Origin: a virus | Strand: one strand, 5' to 3' | IMG/VR virus record: IMGVR_UViG_3300031673_000346 | Location: 1 to 29,536 of that record | Length of the DNA: 29,536 nt | Part shown: positions 21,253 to 29,052 of the stretch, one piece after another | How positions within the stretch are numbered: the first letter of the stretch is position 1 | How the letters are laid out: every line of letters starts with the position of its first letter | The notes under the pieces: model-generated | Database searches by the model: none | The model's input: the letters and a program-made list of their open reading frames with translations, nothing else | What the model was told of the DNA's origin: nothing | Program-made: the position numbers and the translations under genes

Positions 21253-22352
21253 TGGACGCTCCTGTAATCACACATGCATCCGTTGCCGACGGTATTGTTA
21301 CACTGACACTCACCGGCGAAGGCGTTGTCTCTATTTACAGCCGTCTATCGGGAGTCCCCGCCTGGACTCTTTCCGCGACCGCCGAATCGACCGATGATCC
21401 TATCGAGATTTCCGGCCTGACCCCCGGCCGAATGTATGAATTTTACGCCGTCGCGAAAATAGAAGAATTAGGTAACGAAAAAGTTATAAATGGTGAGTTT
21501 GGCACTGACCTGACGGGCTGGATAGCGAACGGTTGGATTTGGGCGTCAGGATTTGGGCCCGATTTAGGCGTTGCCAAGTTTAATTATCAGGAAGACGAAG
21601 GGACTATATATCAGGAAATAGCAACCGAGGCGGGGAAAACATATCGCATTTCGCGAAGCAGTATGCTCGGCACTCCCATTTATATTATCGGCGGGCAGGA
21701 GATATTGATAACCGAATATCCTTTCTTTTACACTGCGGACTCGTCGATGGTCGCCATTCAGGCCAAAGCGGATAGTTGGGGGGATGCTTATATTGATAAT
21801 GTTTCCTTCAAAGAAGCGATTACCTTTTATTCCCCGCCGTCGGGCGTCGTCAGCGTTTTTGTTTGCGCCGACCAGCTTGCCACCGACGCCGGTATGCTTG
21901 CCCGGCTTGAGGCCTGGGCGGTCGGCATCCTTTCGGCGCTTCAAAATGGCGGCGCGAACCTGTTTCGCTATGTCGAACCGTGGCGGTATCAGATAGGCTT
22001 CGGCAATTCCGGCGTCGAATCGTTCGAGCGATTTGCGCCTTTTGCTTATGTTAAGGCCGAGTTCGCCCGCGCCGAACGCGAGGGCGGCTATGACCTTAAT
22101 ATGCGCGTAAGGCTCACTGTCTCTGTCGGCCAGAAAAGTCCAAAGCCTGATGGCTCCGCCCGTATCGGCGATGGGACACGGATTGGCGTCTCGCGAATGA
22201 CCGACCTCGTCCGGGCGGCCTTTGAAGGCGTCCATCCGGGGACGGGATTCAACTGTGATGATTTTTATTTCTCCGACTGGTTCGAGACAGTGGCTATGAC
22301 GGATAAGTACGCCGCCGAGCTTGCCTTCGAGGCAAACTGGATGACTCAGTGA
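21252..22352 (+). CDS. Tail terminator with Fn3 and carbohydrate-binding-like insert
   Basis: A 366-aa protein. Residues about 1-75 read as a fibronectin type III domain (VADGIVTLTLTGEGVVSIY, EISGLTPGRMYEFYAVAKIE). About 78-190 resemble a CBM domain (VINGEFGTDLTGWIANGWIW, IYQEIATEAGKTYRISRSS, AYIDNVSFKE). The C-terminal half (LARLEAWAVGILSALQNGGA to the FYFSDWFETV end) is a tail-terminator-like alpha/beta domain. Ordinary terminators are about 130-180 aa, so the first half is an add-on that would decorate the tail neck. Junction at about residue 200. Confidence 0.7.
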   Translation: MDAPVITHASVADGIVTLTLTGEGVVSIYSRLSGVPAWTLSATAESTDDPIEISGLTPGRMYEFYAVAKIEELGNEKVINGEFGTDLTGWIANGWIWASGFGPDLGVAKFNYQEDEGTIYQEIATEAGKTYRISRSSMLGTPIYIIGGQEILITEYPFFYTADSSMVAIQAKADSWGDAYIDNVSFKEAITFYSPPSGVVSVFVCADQLATDAGMLARLEAWAVGILSALQNGGANLFRYVEPWRYQIGFGNSGVESFERFAPFAYVKAEFARAEREGGYDLNMRVRLTVSVGQKSPKPDGSARIGDGTRIGVSRMTDLVRAAFEGVHPGTGFNCDDFYFSDWFETVAMTDKYAAELAFEANWMTQ

Positions 22353-22420
22353 ATTAAGAATTAAGAATTAAGAAATTAAAAATAAACCCGTGTAAATCTG
22401 TGTCTGAAAATTGAAAATGG
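22353..22420. repeat. Composite repeat A+B before tail-tube gene
   Basis: Aattaagaattaagaattaa (A block), then aaataaacccgtgtaaatctgtg (B block), then a gaaaattgaaaatg part. It lies directly before the ribosome site (ggag) of the tail-tube gene. The same A then B order recurs at 25287 and 28033. Confidence 0.8.
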
Positions 22421-22428
22421 AGTAACCT

Positions 22429-23340
22429 ATGGCAACGGTAAATAACAGAGTCTTTATGCCGCAGGCGACCGTGATAAACGGCGTCTCTGTCGGCGGCGCC
22501 ACAACCGTCCGCATCTCGGCCGGTTTTGAAAACATCATCCGCTCAAGCCCGGACGGCCTGCAGCTTCCCACTGTTGACCGGGACTGTCAGTACGTTCGCG
22601 GCACAGTCGTTATCGAGGACTGGCCGGATGCTGTCGGTCTGATTACCGGCACGGTCGGAACGATGGTTTTTTACGAGCGAAAATCCGGCGTCGTCGCCGC
22701 GACCGGTTACACCAAGCATACCATCACCGCCCCCGTCATCCACAACATCCGGCTGGCCCTTACCAAGGGCGGCAACGCAATATTGACCTTTGACTTCGAA
22801 TGCAGGTTCGCCTCCGAGACGGCCACGATAAACGATGTCTGGGTTCCTACCGATTCGCAGGCCGCCCCGACATATCTGCCCGCCGCTCGCGGCGGCTGGC
22901 GGATTGTCTCCGCCCTTTTCAACAGCGCCACTTCTATCTATCACCTGATGAGCTTCAGCTTTAATCTGACGATTCCGGTAATAAAGGAATGCAACGATAG
23001 CGACGTCGGTTATACGGCTGTTGACGCCTTACCTGAGGTCGGGATGTCGGCGACCGGCTCTCTCGGTTTTCAGGATGCCGCTATTGCAGCAGATCAGCTT
23101 CTTGTAAATACGCTTCTGGTCGCATCCAGGGCCTCTTTAGTAATTACCGCGAGGCAATCCGGCGGCGCTGCCGATAAGGTTATCACCCTTGCCAATGTTC
23201 AGTTCGGCGCCGGTGACGTGAGCGGAGCCGGAAGAACGCCTGACGCCTTTACGTTGAATTTCGAGATTGCCAACGACCCATCAGTCCCGCTTACACTGGC
23301 CGGGGACAACAAGATAATCACCATCGCCGACGCGGCGTAA
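22429..23340 (+). CDS. Major tail (tube) protein
   Basis: A 303-aa protein with beta-rich composition. It has MPQATVINGVSVGGATTVRI, GTVGTMVFYERKSGVVAATG and SFSFNLTIPVIKECNDSD, then ALPEVGMSATGSLGFQDAAI. It sits between the terminator and tape-measure genes, where the tail-tube protein is expected, and it is the only candidate in the tail module. A ggag lies about 6 bases before the ATG. No contractile-sheath gene is seen, so the phage probably has a siphovirus-type tail. Family assigned from position and shape, not motif. Confidence 0.75.
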   Translation: MATVNNRVFMPQATVINGVSVGGATTVRISAGFENIIRSSPDGLQLPTVDRDCQYVRGTVVIEDWPDAVGLITGTVGTMVFYERKSGVVAATGYTKHTITAPVIHNIRLALTKGGNAILTFDFECRFASETATINDVWVPTDSQAAPTYLPAARGGWRIVSALFNSATSIYHLMSFSFNLTIPVIKECNDSDVGYTAVDALPEVGMSATGSLGFQDAAIAADQLLVNTLLVASRASLVITARQSGGAADKVITLANVQFGAGDVSGAGRTPDAFTLNFEIANDPSVPLTLAGDNKIITIADAA

Positions 23341-23367
23341 TAGCCGCTGGCCGCTGAAAGCTAAATT

Positions 23368-24786
23368 ATGTCCAAAGAAGATGTAAATATATATGTAGGC
23401 ACGCCCGGCGCCGATCAGTCCAAGCAGAATTTGGACTCTGTCGGTCAGTCCGCCCGCAAAATGGGCCAGGATGTATCCGGGTCCGGCAAAGGCGCCGCCG
23501 ATGCCACAAAAGAACACGAGTCCTCGCTGCAAAAACTGGCGCTGCGGTATATCGGTATTCAAAAAGTCATTCAGCTCGCAACCCAGGCTATTCGTGAACA
23601 GATAGAGGCGATGAAGGAGCACGCCGAGATTGCCCAGAGACAGCAGCAGGCCCTGCTGCGTCTGCAGTTCCTGGGTGATTTTTTTACCGAGCAGCCGCAG
23701 GCTCGCAAAGAAGTCGCTGCGATGGCCGAATTTGGCCGCAGGCCGTTCGAGGAAGTCGCTGGGGCCTGGTACAACCTAAAGAGTAAGGCCGGCGCTATGA
23801 CGCCCCAGCAGCGTCAGGCTATCCTGAAAGAGGCCCTTGAGACAGGCCGCACCGATCCATCAATGCCGCTCGATACGCTTGTCGATATGTTCAGCCTGTT
23901 CGCCAAGCAGACCGGGGAAACCGACGCCAACCGGATTCAGAATATCTTACAGCAGACAATTACCGAGGCCGGCGGCGGCGGGGCTGATGTGGCAAAGTAT
24001 ATGCCGCAGTTCCTGCCTGTCGGTATGGCCGGAGGCCTCTCCGGCGCCGAGTCGGCAGGCCTGTGGGCTTATGTTACCACCCAACTGTCAGAGCCATCTA
24101 TCGCCACAACAGGCCTGAAGGCGACGTTTATGGGCCTCCAGGGCAAGGGCAGCCCGGAATCACAAAAAGTGCTCGCAAAGTTCGGCATCACGCCTCAGAT
24201 GTCGTTCTCTGAAAAGATACAGCGGCTTTCCGCCGCTCGCGCATCCGGCGGTCTGGGCCTTGGCGAAGCCGAGCAACTGGCCGGCCGCGAAGGGGCGGCG
24301 GTATTGCTCTCTATGCTCAAGGCTCCCGGAGAGATGCAGCGGACGATGGGTCTTGTCGTCGGCGCCGATCGCGGCGATATCGATATCACCCGGCAAAAAA
24401 TAGAGCAGATTTTCGGCGCCGACGAAATTGCAAAAACCGAAGAGGATATCCGCCTGCTTGATGTCACAATAGAAAACCAAAAAGCTGCAAGCGGCCGGCC
24501 GATGAAGGGCGAACAGGTAGTCAAAGAAACAGAGATGATAAACCGAAGCAAGGGCACGCCAGAGGCTGCTATAAAGTTTGCATCCTATGCACAACGGCTT
24601 CTGATGTCGCTGGGTTTGTCGTCCGAAGCGCTGATGCCTCAAGAAGGAAGAGAACGTTTCATCAAAGAAGGCGTGCTGCCTGCGGATGTCGGCGGTATGA
24701 CCACGACAGTCGTTAACGACAACAGCAATAATATCAATTACCAGCGTCCGCAGCAGCTTGGTTCTTCGCCGCGTTCGCTGCCTTAA
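23368..24786 (+). CDS. Tape measure protein (short)
   Basis: A 472-aa protein. The N-terminus is polar, and the middle is helical with Gln and Ala runs (HAEIAQRQQQALLRLQFLGD). It has the TP901-type block (TTGLKATFMGLQGKGSPESQ, then AREGAAVLL-like AGREGAAVLLSML). The tape measure sets tail length; at about 1.5 angstrom per residue it implies a tail near 70 nm. That is short for a siphovirus. No chaperone pair with a frameshift precedes it. The C-terminus is Ser/Asn/Gln-rich and disordered. Confidence 0.85.
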   Translation: MSKEDVNIYVGTPGADQSKQNLDSVGQSARKMGQDVSGSGKGAADATKEHESSLQKLALRYIGIQKVIQLATQAIREQIEAMKEHAEIAQRQQQALLRLQFLGDFFTEQPQARKEVAAMAEFGRRPFEEVAGAWYNLKSKAGAMTPQQRQAILKEALETGRTDPSMPLDTLVDMFSLFAKQTGETDANRIQNILQQTITEAGGGGADVAKYMPQFLPVGMAGGLSGAESAGLWAYVTTQLSEPSIATTGLKATFMGLQGKGSPESQKVLAKFGITPQMSFSEKIQRLSAARASGGLGLGEAEQLAGREGAAVLLSMLKAPGEMQRTMGLVVGADRGDIDITRQKIEQIFGADEIAKTEEDIRLLDVTIENQKAASGRPMKGEQVVKETEMINRSKGTPEAAIKFASYAQRLLMSLGLSSEALMPQEGRERFIKEGVLPADVGGMTTTVVNDNSNNINYQRPQQLGSSPRSLP

Positions 24787-24799
24787 AAAACAGGAAGAG

Positions 24800-24890
24800 A
24801 ATGAGGAAGAGTGATAGAAAATTAAAAATGAAAAATAGAAAATGGAAAACCAAAACACCCTCTTCCTATACCCTATTCCTATACCCTATT
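24800..24890. repeat. Repeat tract before distal-tail gene
   Basis: An AT-rich gaaaat/aaaaatg tract followed by ccctcttcctataccctattcctataccct. The ctcttcctatacc unit also occurs at 7041-7066. An aggaagag copy at its left end is the reverse complement of ctcttcct, so a hairpin is possible. The distal-tail gene starts just after it without a clear ribosome site. Confidence 0.75.
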
Positions 24891-24896
24891 TAAAAA

Positions 24897-25286
24897 ATGG
24901 CAACACAAATTACTACATTATTAGGTAACGAGCTTAAAACGACCGAAGCGCCTCGCGTTATGGATCGCCAGTTTGCCTCTTTTCCCGGCGCCCACGGCAT
25001 TACATCTATAACGATGGGTTCTCGCGGCTGGCAGCTCGTCTTTACCGGTAAGGTCCGCCTCGGCGGAGCAAACTACGCCGCCGCCCGCGCTGCTGCCCAG
25101 ACCGCAATCTGGAACATCGCGGCGATGACGGCATGGGATGCCGGTGATTATACATACCAGAACGTAACTTATTACAACTGCGTCTGGACTAATTTTCGCG
25201 TGCTTGGCGGTGAGAAAACTTACGTTTACACGTCCAACGGATATATCACCGTCGAATTCACAATCACTCTGCAGGGACTTTTATAA
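24897..25286 (+). CDS. Distal-tail-like protein
   Basis: A 129-aa protein that starts MATQITTLLGNELKTTEAPR. SITMGSRGWQLVFTGKVRLG and DAGDYTYQNVTYYNCVWTNF, then TVEFTITLQGLL form a beta-rich body. It lies between the tape measure and the large hub-like protein, the usual place of the distal tail or baseplate protein. No ribosome site is seen because the repeat tract sits at the start. Assigned from position and size. Confidence 0.65.
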   Translation: MATQITTLLGNELKTTEAPRVMDRQFASFPGAHGITSITMGSRGWQLVFTGKVRLGGANYAAARAAAQTAIWNIAAMTAWDAGDYTYQNVTYYNCVWTNFRVLGGEKTYVYTSNGYITVEFTITLQGLL

Positions 25287-25352
25287 ATCAAGAATGAAGA
25301 ATGAAGAATTAAGAAATAAAAAAATCCGTGTTAATCCGTGTTAATCCGTGGT
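25287..25352. repeat. Composite repeat A+B before tail hub gene
   Basis: Agaatgaagaatgaagaatt then aagaaataaaaaaatccgtgttaatccgtgttaatccgtg: A block followed by three B units. The last B unit gives a GTG that opens a slightly longer reading of the hub gene. Confidence 0.85.
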
Positions 25353-25356
25353 TGAA

Positions 25357-27561
25357 ATGGTTTCTGATTCGCAAAAACTTAGCCGAACCGCCCAGCCGCT
25401 TGTAGTCGAGTACAAGCAGGGCTTCGGCACGCCGCCCGCATACCCGGCATACTGGACGCCGCTGTTTGGCGCCGCTGTCGAGCGTATTATAATCAATCAC
25501 GGCACAACCCCCAACTCGGCTATCATCCGGTTTAATGACCTTTACTGGCAGCAGGCCCGTTCTGTCCGCTGGGGCGATATGATACGCATCCGTACCGACC
25601 AGCCCGCTCGCGGCGACGGCACGCCGTCTCCGGGGCAGGCCCGCACAGTGGTCTTTATCGGCTTTGTAACCGCGTGGCAATCATCGTACTGCGGCGGCGA
25701 TGAAAAACGCCAGGCATGGGAAAAGAACAGCTTTGTTTGCGGCGACTTCCGCTGGCTGATTTCCGCCACAAGTCCTGTTTACGGCCAGTGCGCCAGAAGC
25801 CCGGATGATTACTGGAATTTCGGTTACTCGAATCAGACCACAAAGCCGACCGCCACATTTATGTCGGGCCTGCGATGTATTTTTAACCCGGATGGCAGGC
25901 CGAATAAAGACCGTACAGATGCGACCGCCACAATAAACAATATCGAGTTTGATTATCCCGTCTTTGCCAACCCCGACCGCCGCGCAACCGGCGCTGTCGC
26001 CGAGTATTGGACCTGCCGACAAATGGTCCGTTATCTGCTCGGCCCGAACTTTAACGCCGCGTTCGCGTACCTGCCTATTACCAACCCGGCAATCCTGCCA
26101 GGCATGGAGCACAAAGACTGGGACAGGGTAATCAACTCGGTCAATGTTGATGGTCTGGATGTCATCTCGGCGATAGGGCTTATCTGTAAACATATCGGTT
26201 GGTCGCTGCGTGAGGAATATTTTGACAGTTGGTCTGCGCCTGTGGGTCTTGTCTTTTATAAACCCGGCGCCGCCGCCGGCTATATCCGAGATGCAAACAA
26301 CCGAACCATCCTTCATCGCCCGCACGCCCCAGCCGTCGGCGATTATATCAACCCAGCCGTCGCCGCAGGCGTCAAGCTGCTCTGGTCGATGGACATCGAC
26401 GAGGATATTACCGGCGTCGTCAACAATCCCTGGGGCCTTGGCGCCCCGGATAAGTTCGAGGCGACGTTTAACTTAGTTCCGGGCTGGCAGGATTCCGACC
26501 TCGTCCCCGATTCAGCATCCAGCTACGCCAACCTGTTCAAGACTGAAGCTGAGATTCAGGCCGAAGCTAATCCCAATCAGTGGAGTTTCTTTAACAAATA
26601 CCACGCGCGGGGAGCGGCGTTTCTCCGCGATGTCGGCCGCAAATGGGTTCTTAATGAATCCGGCAAATACTCCGCGACCGCCTACGATCGCGGCGTCCCC
26701 TTTGACTTTGCGGCGGTCCTGCCGCCCCAGTATATTCTTTATAACGGCAAGCGAATTTACGCCCCGTTTAACCGTTCCTTTTTGAATTGTCTGACATTCG
26801 ATAAAGACTCGCTGAATTCAGTCGGACTTCGCGTCGAGTTCTCTTTTGATAGCGGCGCTACATGGCAGATTATCTCCGCGATGATAGAAAACCTGCCCGG
26901 CGAATGCGGCATTCGCATCACCGAGCCGAATCTGTGCGAGATGCTCGATATCGCAAAGGGCAGCATCGCATCCGGTCCGCTTGCCGGTAAGGAGCTTGAT
27001 TACTGGACCAGCCTTGCCGATGACAAGGTTAATTCCCGCGTCTTCAAAGACGGACAATGGAAAACCCGTGTCCGCGTCACGGCAACTGTCCAGATGGACC
27101 AGCGTCTGCGTCGTCAGTCCCCGCCGGCGGATGGTTGCGGCTCGCCGTTTTATCAGCGGCGGATTCTGGATTTCTCCGATAAATATGGCATCCAGCAGCG
27201 CACAACCGCCAGCGTCTTTACGGCATCGGGCCTGCCCGCATGGAACACTGACTATACATTGCAGCTCGAAGCCCACGTCGATGCCCTGCGTAAGGCCAAT
27301 CAGGATATGAGTATCAACGGGCGCTTTACATTCGAGCGTCTCTGGCTCGGCGATGGGTCCGGCTGTCCCGACTTTGCCTGCGGCGATTGTATCGAGTGTA
27401 TTACCGGCAGGGATTACAGTCTGGCCGCTACCATTGATAAAAACAAGGTGGTCTTTCCTGAAATAATCCAGATTACCTTTTTTCCCGAAGCCCAAAAGAT
27501 GAATCTTGTCACCCGCGACCTGCGTCTGGCCGAGTTCGTCCAATGGAGCGGCGATAAATGA
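25357..27561 (+). CDS. Tail hub / baseplate protein
   Basis: A 734-aa protein from the ATG; a GTG three codons earlier lies in the repeat and is less likely. It has a mixed beta fold with RIIINHGTTPNSAIIRFNDL and WGDMIRIRTDQPARGDGTPS, a Trp/Tyr-rich middle, and VDGLDVISAIGLICKHIGWS. It ends VFPEIIQITFFPEAQ, then LRLAEFVQWSGD. Size and place after the distal-tail-like gene fit a hub or tail-associated baseplate protein. The first 230 residues look like a conserved head. Exact class is unsure. Confidence 0.7.
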   Translation: MVSDSQKLSRTAQPLVVEYKQGFGTPPAYPAYWTPLFGAAVERIIINHGTTPNSAIIRFNDLYWQQARSVRWGDMIRIRTDQPARGDGTPSPGQARTVVFIGFVTAWQSSYCGGDEKRQAWEKNSFVCGDFRWLISATSPVYGQCARSPDDYWNFGYSNQTTKPTATFMSGLRCIFNPDGRPNKDRTDATATINNIEFDYPVFANPDRRATGAVAEYWTCRQMVRYLLGPNFNAAFAYLPITNPAILPGMEHKDWDRVINSVNVDGLDVISAIGLICKHIGWSLREEYFDSWSAPVGLVFYKPGAAAGYIRDANNRTILHRPHAPAVGDYINPAVAAGVKLLWSMDIDEDITGVVNNPWGLGAPDKFEATFNLVPGWQDSDLVPDSASSYANLFKTEAEIQAEANPNQWSFFNKYHARGAAFLRDVGRKWVLNESGKYSATAYDRGVPFDFAAVLPPQYILYNGKRIYAPFNRSFLNCLTFDKDSLNSVGLRVEFSFDSGATWQIISAMIENLPGECGIRITEPNLCEMLDIAKGSIASGPLAGKELDYWTSLADDKVNSRVFKDGQWKTRVRVTATVQMDQRLRRQSPPADGCGSPFYQRRILDFSDKYGIQQRTTASVFTASGLPAWNTDYTLQLEAHVDALRKANQDMSINGRFTFERLWLGDGSGCPDFACGDCIECITGRDYSLAATIDKNKVVFPEIIQITFFPEAQKMNLVTRDLRLAEFVQWSGDK

Positions 27562-28031
27562 GCAAAATCGTAAAAATTCAGTTCGCCGTACCCGCCGGTT
27601 ATGTCCCCGGCGACTGGGCGAACCTGCATACAAACGGCGGGGCCGGTGATATCGACTGGGATACGCCCGCGACCAATGAGCGGTTCGAGTTATTTCCCGG
27701 CGGCGGCGGTATGTACGGCTTCGGCCACACCCCGTTCGGCCATTCGCCTTTCGGCCACGGTCTATCGGTCAGATGTCCGGGTTTCGGCCATTTGCCATTC
27801 GGCCATTATCCATTCGGTCACGGCACGGCGGTAATTCTCGCCCGGTATCCGGTGAGCGACTGTGGCGACTGGAAATTCGGGTTTAAGGTCTATGACGCCC
27901 TTGGCAATCCGCATACCGGCTCGCCGGGACTGGCCGAGCTTACCGTCCACGTAGCGCCCGCATCGCCTGCGGGCCTGAAAAAGAACTCTTATAACAGCGA
28001 AACCAATGTGCTGACTTTGGATGTGGCATAG
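27558..28031 (+). CDS. PFGH-repeat His-rich tail protein
   Basis: A 157-aa protein. Residues about 52-90 hold a Gly-Phe-His repeat: GFGHTPFGHSPFGHG, then GFGHLPFGHYPFGHG, with 6 PFGH or FGH units. Flanking parts are beta-like: FAVPAGYVPGDWANLHTNGG before and WKFGFKVYDALGNPHTG after. Repeated His at even spacing suggests metal binding, such as the iron site of a tail-tip spike, but this is inference. The ATG overlaps the hub stop (ATGA), so it is part of the tail module. The rest resembles Fn3-like or tip domains. Confidence 0.75.
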   Translation: MSKIVKIQFAVPAGYVPGDWANLHTNGGAGDIDWDTPATNERFELFPGGGGMYGFGHTPFGHSPFGHGLSVRCPGFGHLPFGHYPFGHGTAVILARYPVSDCGDWKFGFKVYDALGNPHTGSPGLAELTVHVAPASPAGLKKNSYNSETNVLTLDVA

Positions 28032-28032
28032 A

Positions 28033-28092
28033 GAATTAAGAATGAAGAATTTAGAAATAAAAAAATCCGTGTTAATCAGTGTTAATCTGTGT
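28033..28092. repeat. Composite repeat A+B before zinc-ribbon gene
   Basis: Gaattaagaatgaagaattt then agaaataaaaaaatccgtgttaatcagtgttaatctgtg. Same A and B order and orientation as at 22353 and 25287. The start GTG of the next gene is its last B unit. Confidence 0.85.
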
Positions 28093-28256
28093 CTAAGAAA
28101 ATAAAAACAGAATACCCGAACAAGCAGATTACAGCTTCGGCGAACAAGGCCGCAGACCGTAAATACGTCTGCATCAACCATCCCGCCCGCGACGCCTTTG
28201 TCGATATTGGCGGCGTTTATTACTGTAAAGACTGTTATCTGAATTTAAGAAAATGA
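28089..28256 (+). CDS. Small zinc-ribbon protein, 55 aa
   Basis: GTG start; reads MSKKIKTEYPNKQITASANK, then VCINH, and YYCKDCYLNLRK at the end, giving three cysteines, two as CxxC, and a His. Its stop overlaps the next start (ATGA), which is strong support for translation. The start codon falls in the repeat. Function unknown. Confidence 0.65.
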   Translation: MSKKIKTEYPNKQITASANKAADRKYVCINHPARDAFVDIGGVYYCKDCYLNLRK

Positions 28257-28459
28257 AAAACACGAAGCAGTTACAAAGAGACCTCGCTTTAGAGCGGCTT
28301 AATATGGCGATTAAAGACCATTTGAAGGACGTTTTACTTAACATGGATTTTCCTGATTTCGACCCTGCCCGTGCCGAGCGGTCGGAGCTGCTTGCCATCG
28401 GCTCCGGCCTTTTGGGCGTCGAAACCAACCCCGCAAACTTTGGCCGGATACATTTTTAA
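28253..28459 (+). CDS. Small helical protein, 68 aa
   Basis: MKNTKQLQRDLALERLNMAI, then HLKDVLLNMDFPDFDPARAE. It is charged and helical, and coupled to the previous gene by ATGA. No family is recognised. It lies at the end of the late operon between the tail genes and the lipoprotein, where accessory or tail-fibre-assembly genes often lie. Confidence 0.6.
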   Translation: MKNTKQLQRDLALERLNMAIKDHLKDVLLNMDFPDFDPARAERSELLAIGSGLLGVETNPANFGRIHF

Positions 28460-28460
28460 T

Positions 28461-28907
28461 ATGAATAACAGGCTAATCATTTTACTTGTTGTTATCTTGC
28501 TGGCCGGCTGCAAAATAGCCGGCACTAAAACTCCGCCCGCCAGGCTGACCGAAGAAACTGTCTCTGCCGAAGTTTCACCGCCTCCAAAAACCTGTTTGAC
28601 TGAAATGCCGCCGGCGGGATCGTTGTTTATCATATCTCGCAGGGTCTATGACCCAAACGACAGGCGGACCTGCCGCCAGTGGCTGGCCGCCAACCCTCCG
28701 GATTATTCCGGCCATCCTTTATACGGTCAGATTGATGTTGTGTTGCTCAAGAGAACGATTGAGCAAACAACCGGCAAGCCCTGGATTATCACATTCGCAA
28801 AGTTCTGGTGCGACTGTCATCCACCCGGCGATCCAATAGCGGCGCTGGATGTTGATTGGGATGGATTAACAGATATGCGGGATTTCGCAATATTGGCGGC
28901 CCAATAA
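28461..28907 (+). CDS. Dockerin-like lipoprotein
   Basis: A 148-aa protein starting MNNRLIILLVVILLAGC; the lipobox is LLAGC with Cys17. The first 40 mature residues are polar and Pro-rich. The body has YSGHPLYGQIDVVLLKRTIE and WIITFAKFWCDC, then the C-terminus GDPIAALDVDWDGLTDMRDF and AILAAQ. That end matches the dockerin/EF-hand-like pattern (D-x-D-x-D-G-x-x-x-x-x-D-F) frequent in Planctomycetes exported proteins, with one full repeat only. An earlier start at 28371 overlaps the previous gene and is rejected. The role may be surface attachment or host lipoprotein mimicry. Confidence 0.75.
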   Translation: MNNRLIILLVVILLAGCKIAGTKTPPARLTEETVSAEVSPPPKTCLTEMPPAGSLFIISRRVYDPNDRRTCRQWLAANPPDYSGHPLYGQIDVVLLKRTIEQTTGKPWIITFAKFWCDCHPPGDPIAALDVDWDGLTDMRDFAILAAQ

Positions 28908-28938
28908 CTCCGTGACGCGATTTATTAAATTGAAAACT

Positions 28939-28957
28939 TGTCCGCCGCAGGCGGACA
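28939..28957. repeat. REP-like palindrome, copy 1
   Basis: TGTCCGCCGCAGGCGGACA is a perfect hairpin with a three-base loop, preceded by AACTT. A second copy (AACTTA then GTCCGCCGCAGGCGGA) is at 29032-29052, and a shorter relative is at 8623-8636 in the lysin gene tail. Confidence 0.8.
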
Positions 28958-29031
28958 GACAATTGAAAATAGAAAATTGTCGAGGTAGGCACAAACAGAC
29001 CGGCAAGAGCCGACTGTTTGATGGCCGAAAA

Positions 29032-29052
29032 ACTTAGTCCGCCGCAGGCGGA
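29032..29052. repeat. REP-like palindrome, copy 2
   Basis: Second copy of the 28939 hairpin, followed by TGCCCCGTTTTAGCGGG, another short stem-loop (CCCG/CGGG). Together these look like dispersed palindromes rather than a riboswitch; no conserved riboswitch core was seen. Confidence 0.75.

Noticed and set aside
24160-24858. 232-aa minus-strand frame in the tape-measure gene
   Set aside because: A shadow of the tape-measure coding strand, with Cys/Phe/Ser-rich composition and no signals.
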